DNA from: Sipunculus nudus
Lineage: Eukaryota; Annelida; Sipuncula; Golfingiida; Sipunculidae
NCBI GenBank assembly: GCA_026874595.1
Contig: CM049316.1
Coordinates: forward strand, 39,254,695 to 39,318,694
DNA length: 64,000 bases
Reading direction: 5' to 3'
Part shown: piece after piece, positions 57,722 to 64,000 of the stretch
Position numbering within the stretch: the stretch's first letter is position 1
Layout of the letters: each line of letters begins with the position of its first letter
Made by a program: the position numbers and the translations under genes
The notes under the pieces: generated by a model
Seen by the model: only the letters and a program-made list of their open reading frames with translations
Databases searched by the model: none
What the model was told of the DNA's origin: nothing

Positions 57722-58570
57722 CATATATATGTGTATGTGGGTCCATGTATATATGGGGCTATGTGTTTATATACAAATACAGATGTTTGAAGGTGCTGAT
57801 ACACCAAGTTAGATTTTAAGCACCTTGATGGGAATACCTATTTTTTTACATAGATAAACGCAGGTCCCTATGGTTCCATATCAAATTAGTATTAATTATT
57901 GTTGATTTCAAGTAATGCACCATAAATAAGTATACGTGCATAGATAGGTGATTTTGTATACCACAGACCACTTTCAGTATTATCCAGTTTGCGTTTGTCT
58001 GTTCCTGTAACTTGTGTTTGAAGTTCAATAATGTATTATTTGTGTATCTCATTGTTAACGTGATGTATATATTCTGTAAATGCATATCAAGAGTGGATCT
58101 GAGGAAAACTTATTTTAAGTAGTTTATTTTAAGTATATTGCTGTTTACGAGGGTGACTTGCTCTCTCACTGCACCTAGCAGTATGCAGTGCTGAGAGACA
58201 GGGCTATCCACCACCTGTCGGGCAGCTTTGTCGATGCTTGTCCTGATGGGGCCGAGTGGACAGACCGATCTCAGTATATGTTAAGGTTGAATAATTATAT
58301 GTAAACAACACGTTCTGTGTGTATGTGTGTTGTGCCTTTGAAAATGTCAATTGTGAATCGTATTATTATCCTTGTTGTATTACTTTTCTTGTGAGAATAA
58401 AAAATATAAACTGTTTGCGTTTGTTGGTGTGCTTTTGTTCAGGCAATATATCCGTTCTTTCCCCATGAACTGTGATCAAACTTTGTGAAAATACAAGACG
58501 CTATGATTGTTTTGGGACTGAATGATAATTGGATATAGTGCTGTCCTATATTCCTTTTTTGTAAGGAGTA
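56210..58570 (+). mobile_element. LINE insertion in the TLR copy 2 flank
   Basis: The segment is missing from the otherwise homologous flank of TLR copy 1. It contains the reverse-transcriptase and zinc-domain relics described separately, a TG/TA-rich microsatellite (about 57,630-57,760) and an unassigned tail to about 58,570. Exact ends and target-site duplications were not resolved. Confidence 0.65.
56499..57590 (+). pseudogene. L1/Tx1-type LINE reverse transcriptase and C-terminal relic
   Basis: 56499-56761 reads KLTLFADDITFFLSD, RINFDKSEAAWLG, KWVDLTCSAIRILGIFF. FADD (56520-56531) is the catalytic box C; the LRINFDKSEA and S.I..LGI strings are the following thumb region of L1/Tx1-type elements. 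After a stop the frame reads KLKSFLTMWSCRTLTIFGQ. Later, in other frames, LDSREVCKVLI and HIEYDTITHLFF resemble the LINE C-terminal zinc-type domain, and LPVKKWNMMLSNLH is a plausible C-terminus. Multiple stops; inactive. Confidence 0.85.
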
Positions 58571-58734
58571 AGGAGTCAATGAAACATAAAACAAAGTCCT
58601 TTAATTCACGCTTCTATGTCCTTCTGAAGGTCCCCGGAAGAATGCTCAACAAAACTACATGGCTAAAGGAATCTGGATATGTTTAATAACGGCTGACTGA
58701 ATGGGTTCTGAGGATAGACCAGAGTGTGATCCAA

Positions 58735-58736
<2 letters not shown>

Positions 58737-58783
<47 letters not shown>

Positions 58784-58819
58784 GAAATGAGTGAACCGAC
58801 GTTTCTGTGTATACAGTTT

Positions 58820-58866
<47 letters not shown>
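58737..58866. repeat. Two TA microsatellites
   Basis: TA tracts at 58737-58780 and 58822-58866 separated by a 41-bp unique stretch. Confidence 0.95.
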
Positions 58867-58867
<1 letters not shown>

Positions 58868-59469
58868 GTGTGTGTGTACGCTGGAACATGTACGCCTTAA
58901 TTTGTAACTTCAAGAAAAATCATACAGGGCAACGTCCTTATCACTGTGATGCCACCAGTTCAGACTTGAAATTTACTCTTATACAAGCTGGTACAAGGTC
59001 AATATTTTTTATATAGAACAACATGGAGAGCCACATTTTGAATGATGTGACATGTGCTTGCACTTTGCTGACACTAAGTACACACTTTTATATAGATAAA
59101 TGGATACAGGAAACATTTGAGATATGAACAAACACACTCATATTCACTTCAAAGTGGCGGATCCAGAGGGGATTGACCGTTGAGCTGACGTAACACCTCT
59201 CTTGTGATCTATTTCTTTTCCTATTTATTGGTGGTAAATTTTCCTTTTGCACATTCTTTTCATTCATTAGTAGTTAGATTATTAGGTTATGCAGAGTTTA
59301 TTTTTTCTTATTCATAAGCTGAGTTTATTAATGAACAGCTGCTTTATTTGCTCCGTTAGGACAGCATTAAGGTATTTCTACAGTGGGAGAGGGGGTCTTT
59401 TCTTTATCATACTGTAGTGTGTCACAACATTGGGGAAAACCCCTAAATCACATTATTTCTGCGAGTGAG

Positions 59470-59605
59470 GCATGAACTTCCTGTTAGCTGTAGAGCGCAA
59501 GGACTGGATCCGGGTCGACCGTGAAAATCCCATGGCGCCTATGTTGATACCGGTACTCGAACTCACGATCTGTGCTCTATTGCCGGGTCATGTGCGCTCC
59601 CTAGA
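59470..59605 (-). mobile_element. Probable SINE fragment with tRNA-like head, minus strand
   Basis: The reverse complement reads GCAATAGAGCACAGATCGTG then GAGTTCGAGTACC (box-B-like), followed by GGGATTTTCACGGTCGACCC. The order TAGAGCACAG, GAGTTC, GATTTTCA parallels SINE copy 1 at 13948. Confidence 0.45.
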
Positions 59606-60841
59606 CCCCTGAATCGAGTGAATTGCTTAGTTTACTGTAAGACTAATCACCTGTTTAAGCCAAGGATTACATTTGTAAGATGATATTTTGCAAGTTATAA
59701 ACGTTGAATGGCAATTTCACCATTGATATTAACATGTTGCAAACGATTGAAGTTTATATACTAAAATTGAAGTAATAAAAATATTAAATTTTGAACTCCT
59801 CTAACGTTTGACAACATTATGCTAAGACATTTAAGAGAACAATAGTTGTGGAACAGAAAATCCTCATTTTTTATAATGCGCCTCAAAATGCCTTGTTTAC
59901 AATACATATTTAAAAATTTTCTCAATATGGGAAATCTCATTCAGTTCACTACATACCACATGAAATATAATGTCCACTTTGTATAACATAATATTGAGTG
60001 GAAGCATGATAGCAAAAAAAAATCATTGGGTATTCAACTTGAATTGGGATTATCTTACTCTTCCTTTAAATACAGCATGTTCAGTGGAAGAGGATTCCAA
60101 GAAACATTGTAAGCAGAGTACGCTACAAAACATTCTTTGTATGTAATGTGTTTAACTGCATAACAGACCTATTCTTAACAGGTTTGTGTTAAACACACAG
60201 AACCAGGTGCAGATTTAAGTCCATAACAAATTTAAGTTCTCCTAAATCCCTTTGGTACCTTCCGCCTTCACTACAAAAATCCCTACAGTGATTCAAGCTC
60301 TGGACAAAGAAGCTCAACCATATATATATATACAAACATATATATGAATCTGCCTTTCACTGCAGCGTCCCAAGATATATAACGCATAATTAAAGAAGAC
60401 ACCAAGAACTATACATAACTAGAGGTCGTATGACATGTCCCTGGAATATTCAGGCCATTGACACCAGCGGAAACTTAGCTTTCTACCAAGGCTTGTAACA
60501 TAGAAAGGGTTCAACGAAACAACAAGGAATTAACTAAATTTACGATTCAGTACCCTCAGAATTACTAGAAAGATAGCTGAAGATATAACATGGCTATGAA
60601 GTTCTGCATTATATTAAAACTCAGAAGATTGCTGCATGAGTCAGATACATTATAAAGAAAGCCTAAATGCGATTTTACTATTATCCTTGGTCTGTATATT
60701 TGAATACATGCCGTGTTTAAATATTACTAGTTGAATGAGCTCCCATCTGTTGAGTTAGGTGATAAATGACCATATACATTTTCTACCCACTAACGGTTTG
60801 GTATTTCATGCACTGACTTTTGTACACAATACTTCTTTCAG
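59606..60841. other. Intergenic, nothing recognised
   Basis: AT-rich, no supported coding frame or repeat match apart from a short TA tract near 60,320. Confidence 0.5.
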
Positions 60842-60977
60842 ATCAGATGAAAATATTCCCTGTTTTAATGTATATGAAATCCCGGAAGACATGTATACAG
60901 AACTATCTAATGTACACAACCATTTTGGCGAAGCGGTTCTATATCTTGTGTACGCAGAGGTTATACCTTACCTCACG
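60842..60977 (+). CDS. Exon-like open segment, unrecognised gene
   Basis: Bounded by ACTTCTTTCAG and ACG|GTATGA, open in the frame SDENIPCFNVYEIPEDM, then TELSNVHNHFGEAVLYL and VYAEVIPYLT. A further in-phase segment could start after TATATTTCAG at 61116 and stop near 61213. No family recognised and no start exon found. Confidence 0.2.
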
Positions 60978-61284
60978 GTATGAATGCTTTTGACACCGTC
61001 ACTTTAATGTATATTATTTTATTATTAACAAAATTGTTATATAACGGGAAGATAACCAAAAGCCCCCCCCCAAACATAAAATAATGTCTTTTTTCTGTCA
61101 AATTATATATTTCAGCTGTGGTTTATTTATATGAGTATGACACCTATAATACTTATTCCAGGGTTGAAAATTGGGCGAGTCAAATTCTACTGCAGAGAAA
61201 GAAATTTTACTTAAAGAACAAATTTCATACTCGAAAGTGATGCATCCGATCACTCTGTGCGTAATACCTTACTGTCACAAGGCA

Positions 61285-61286
<2 letters not shown>

Positions 61287-61354
<68 letters not shown>
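61287..61354. repeat. Long AT microsatellite
   Basis: Uninterrupted alternating AT over about 68 bp. Tyr/Ile-repeat open frames across it are artefacts. Confidence 0.97.
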
Positions 61355-61357
<3 letters not shown>

Positions 61358-61359
61358 AG

Positions 61360-63448
61360 TTTGTGTAAAACATGAATTAACGATACTAAAAATAAAATAT
61401 TAACGTACAGATGTATATACTTACTATTATCGAGGACCCTGCTCGGGAAAAGAATCATGAACTCTAATACAATCATGAAAGCCGACGAGCGTTATCGCTC
61501 CTGTGATGAAACATGTTCAGGCCTGAGTAGGAAGTTAACCGTTCTGGTACAAGGTCCATACCACTTCAGAAATTTAAAGGGTCCAAAGGGTGTGTTTTGA
61601 TTGTTAAAAAAAATCAGCGTGTCCCTGAAGGATCCAGTGAAAATCACGTCATCATTGTTCAAATTAAAATTCAATAGAATAACGGGGCGAGTCAGCACAG
61701 GACGGTACAGCCCGACGGAGCGCCACCGTGTGTTTGTTTGAGAGACTTCGCCCATGCATCTGTGTGACAGCGCATACAACCGCGTAATCGGAATAGTACC
61801 CGCTTGGAATGTGGCGTTTGGACGTGGAAACTCCTTGAGTAGTAGAAAAATTACTGCTGAATGAAATATTATAATATTATAAAGTTAAATGTGAGATTGG
61901 CCTTGTTAACCTTCGCTTAATTTCGTTTGGGAGTTTGGGCCAGTATATGTTGCTCTTGTTATGGGTTCATAACTGAAATGATATTTCAGTTATGGGGATC
62001 CTCTTATGGAAAAGCGTAGCAGGGGTATATTGGGATATTTGCAAAATTAACAGAGAAAATGGAGGCAATTTAGCAAATTTCTTACCAATAATGGCTAATA
62101 AACTGTTCTGGAGTAAAAATAAATTATGCAGAAGTGCCCTTATAGGGAAATTGTTAAGATTTCAACTCCTGTGGGTTTTTTTTTTTAGCCTGCCATGCGG
62201 TCATGTTTATCTTTTGTCACATGACCCTGTCCTTGACCTTATTGATATGAGAAAAGTTGTCCTCTGATTATTGTTCCAAATAAATTATAGTAAATATTGT
62301 TTCCATAACTTCCATAGGCAATTTGTTAAAACCTTAAATGATATAGCCATAAACTTATAAAGGACTTATTGAAGCCATATATTATCATTTACTCATAAGT
62401 ATTATTCATGAAATAAGATTTTTTTAAATAGATTCATTAGCAATAAATTACTCTGGTACACCAGAGGTCAGGTCACAGGTCAGGTCATGGGTGACCAGAG
62501 TTCATGCTTCAGCAACATGGCTGTGTCAGTGATGGTCTTCTGCTCTTCTCTTCATGATAAAATGCTGTTATATCATATATAACGTAAACAGGAGACTCCA
62601 CATGTATGGAAACTGATATATAAAGGATATATAGGTAGAGTGAACATAGTTTAAGCTGCATCTTATTCTTAATTACTCTTTTATTCTTTCCTTCTGATAC
62701 ATCAGAAGGACCGCTACGATATTTCGTAAGAACATACTCAAGGCTGAGTATGGAGCCCGGGTCACCTGGTGTGTAATTCTCAGCCTTGCACCAAGGCAAA
62801 TGTTGCTCCTTATGGGCTTATTTATAGGCGCCACCTGGAGGATCCCGGATTCATTGTGGTAGGGGTACCGCGCTTTGTAAGCTCACTTTGTCTCGCGGCG
62901 GCGGAGCATGCAGCTACATTTTTAAAGCCCTCCTACCCACCTCAGCTTTGTACGCGCAGCGATACATAGTTTTTTAGTAGTAGAAGTTGTTTGAGTCTTT
63001 TTTAGTATAAGTGTACACTGAGGACAGTCGTCCATTGTATGCTTGTGATCGATGTATTGAGGTAGTTACACATAACATGTAACACGTGTAATCGTAATAT
63101 ATGCAAGTTGGCAAACACATATTTCATTATTTCTGTGGATCATATATATTAATTTTAATGAGGCGACAACCAGTAATGCAATTAATGGCGTATTGTATTA
63201 TGTGCATTTATATATTTCTTGTTGCAGTCCTCTATCCCTAAACCCAGATTTTCTACTGATATTAAGCAAAGGTTAACAAGTTCAATCTCACATTGACCAT
63301 TGACTACTTATTATATTGTGAAAGCAGAAATGGTAACTGAAAACAAGCACAACTGTAATCTCTGACTAACTGTTATCAGACCATTCGACATGAAAACAAG
63401 TACCGCCGACCCTGTCCATTCACAAATGTTGTTGCCTCGCGGTTCAAA
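61360..63448. other. Intergenic, no supported gene
   Basis: A minus-strand ATG frame of 95 codons at 61492-61779 has mixed composition but no recognised domain. 61,990-62,270 resembles a dispersed GACCTTGACC-type repeat. GGCGCCACCTGGAGG near 62827 is a weak CTCF-like string. Confidence 0.35.
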
Positions 63449-63525
63449 ATGGGAAAAATATCAAAGTTGAAAGAAAATAAACTGAAGGAGACACTACGGA
63501 CGCTGACTTTAGAAAATGGTTACTA
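63449..63525 (+). CDS. Possible first coding exon of an unrecognised gene
   Basis: ATG with A at -3 and G at +4 opens MGKISKLKENKLKETLRTL and TLENGY, then a CTA|GTAAGG donor at 63526. Lys/Glu/Leu-rich start. If the donor is not used the frame ends at TAG immediately (63524-63526). Downstream exons would fall outside or were not found. Confidence 0.2.
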
Positions 63526-64000
63526 GTAAGGTGAAAAGATGATGTTAACGCATTTTTGCCTGAAGAATTTCATACATAAAGTCTTGGAAATTTTGGCGCG
63601 AAAGATAAATCGTTCGAGCAACCCTCGCCGAATGAAACGATCCTTTTCGCAATTGGTCCGTGCAAGTTTTAATGTCAGTTGACCCAGGTTGGTATTTTAC
63701 AGTGTGTGTCAAGATTAGGCCTACCTCGTTTAAGACTAAACCGTTGGACTTACCAGCCTGGGCTTTACAGTATTCCGAAGGCGAAATTCGGTATAGCCTC
63801 GGGCGTCGGGCTATAGGGTTTGATCCGACCAGTGGCTCAGTGAACGTTTATTTTTAATTAAGAAAATGGAGTGGCAGCAGTTGAGACTGTTTAGAGACAA
63901 GATCTGAAGTACGCAGTAAGGGTCAGGATTCTATGCTGACGGCAGCCAGCCAATTTTAACCGGCATTTGCCGGTCGCCATATATATAAATATATGTATAT

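Larger units (their letters stand above)
52045..58735. repeat. Segmental duplication containing TLR copy 2, split by a LINE
   Basis: Counterpart of 38462-42840. It is continuous to about 56,200 (ACAGAATCGAAACACAA) and resumes near 58,585 (TCCTTTAATTCACGCTTCTATG). The intervening 2.4 kb is absent from copy 1 and contains LINE remnants, so an insertion after duplication is inferred. Both copies also begin next to TA-rich microsatellites. Confidence 0.8.

Noticed and set aside
62827-62841. Second CTCF site (GGCGCCACCTGGAGG)
   Set aside because: It breaks the core at the A of CCA, and no gene or partner element is nearby. Too weak to list as a site.

Overview
The window is eukaryotic genomic DNA, AT-rich and dense with repeats. 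It contains intron-split genes, tRNA-derived SINEs, LINE, DIRS-like and gag relics, MITE-like elements and many AT microsatellites. Toll-like receptors encoded in one coding exon, the repeat style (short GTCC-rich repeats, repeats built around a GGTGGCGCCACC palindrome) and a molluscan-type gag relic suggest a marine bivalve or another lophotrochozoan. The species is an inference; the eukaryotic, non-vertebrate character is well supported.

Layout. 1-5,000 is intergenic: a tRNA-like fragment, a possible terminal exon (305-667), a pogo/Tigger-like non-autonomous element, GAC-rich degenerate repeats, a poly-C repeat and a minus-strand LINE reverse-transcriptase relic. 5,243-31,554 (+) is a complete PRMT5 gene (type II protein arginine methyltransferase) in 16 coding exons, joining to 1,890 nt / 629 aa with catalytic residues intact. 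Its introns carry most of the repeats, including a 41-bp minisatellite that repeats the exon 7/intron 7 boundary with its splice donor. 31,922-34,634 holds two nearly identical 1.16-kb direct copies of the PRMT5 downstream/polyadenylation region. 34,640-38,460 is repeat-rich intergenic DNA.

38,460-58,735 is a segmental duplication. Two paralogous Toll-like receptors lie on the minus strand (38,777-41,188 and 52,327-54,795), each with a conserved upstream flank. The second copy's upstream flank is interrupted by a LINE with reverse-transcriptase and zinc-knuckle-like remnants (about 56,200-58,560). Between the two receptors lie a possible three-exon small ORF (45,970-47,851), a repeat with inverted ends and a gag relic (51,205-51,908). 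58,735-64,000 has no confident gene, only two exon-like candidates, microsatellites and a probable SINE.

Function. PRMT5 is a housekeeping symmetric arginine dimethyltransferase that normally works with MEP50/WDR77. The receptors are innate-immune membrane proteins (LRR ectodomain, one transmembrane helix, TIR domain). The two loci are neighbours but nothing links them functionally. The most notable points are the PRMT5 donor-site minisatellite with a GC-AG intron further downstream, a Pro-to-Leu change in the TIR BB loop of one receptor but not its paralogue, and a repeat family built on an exactly repeated 12-bp palindrome.
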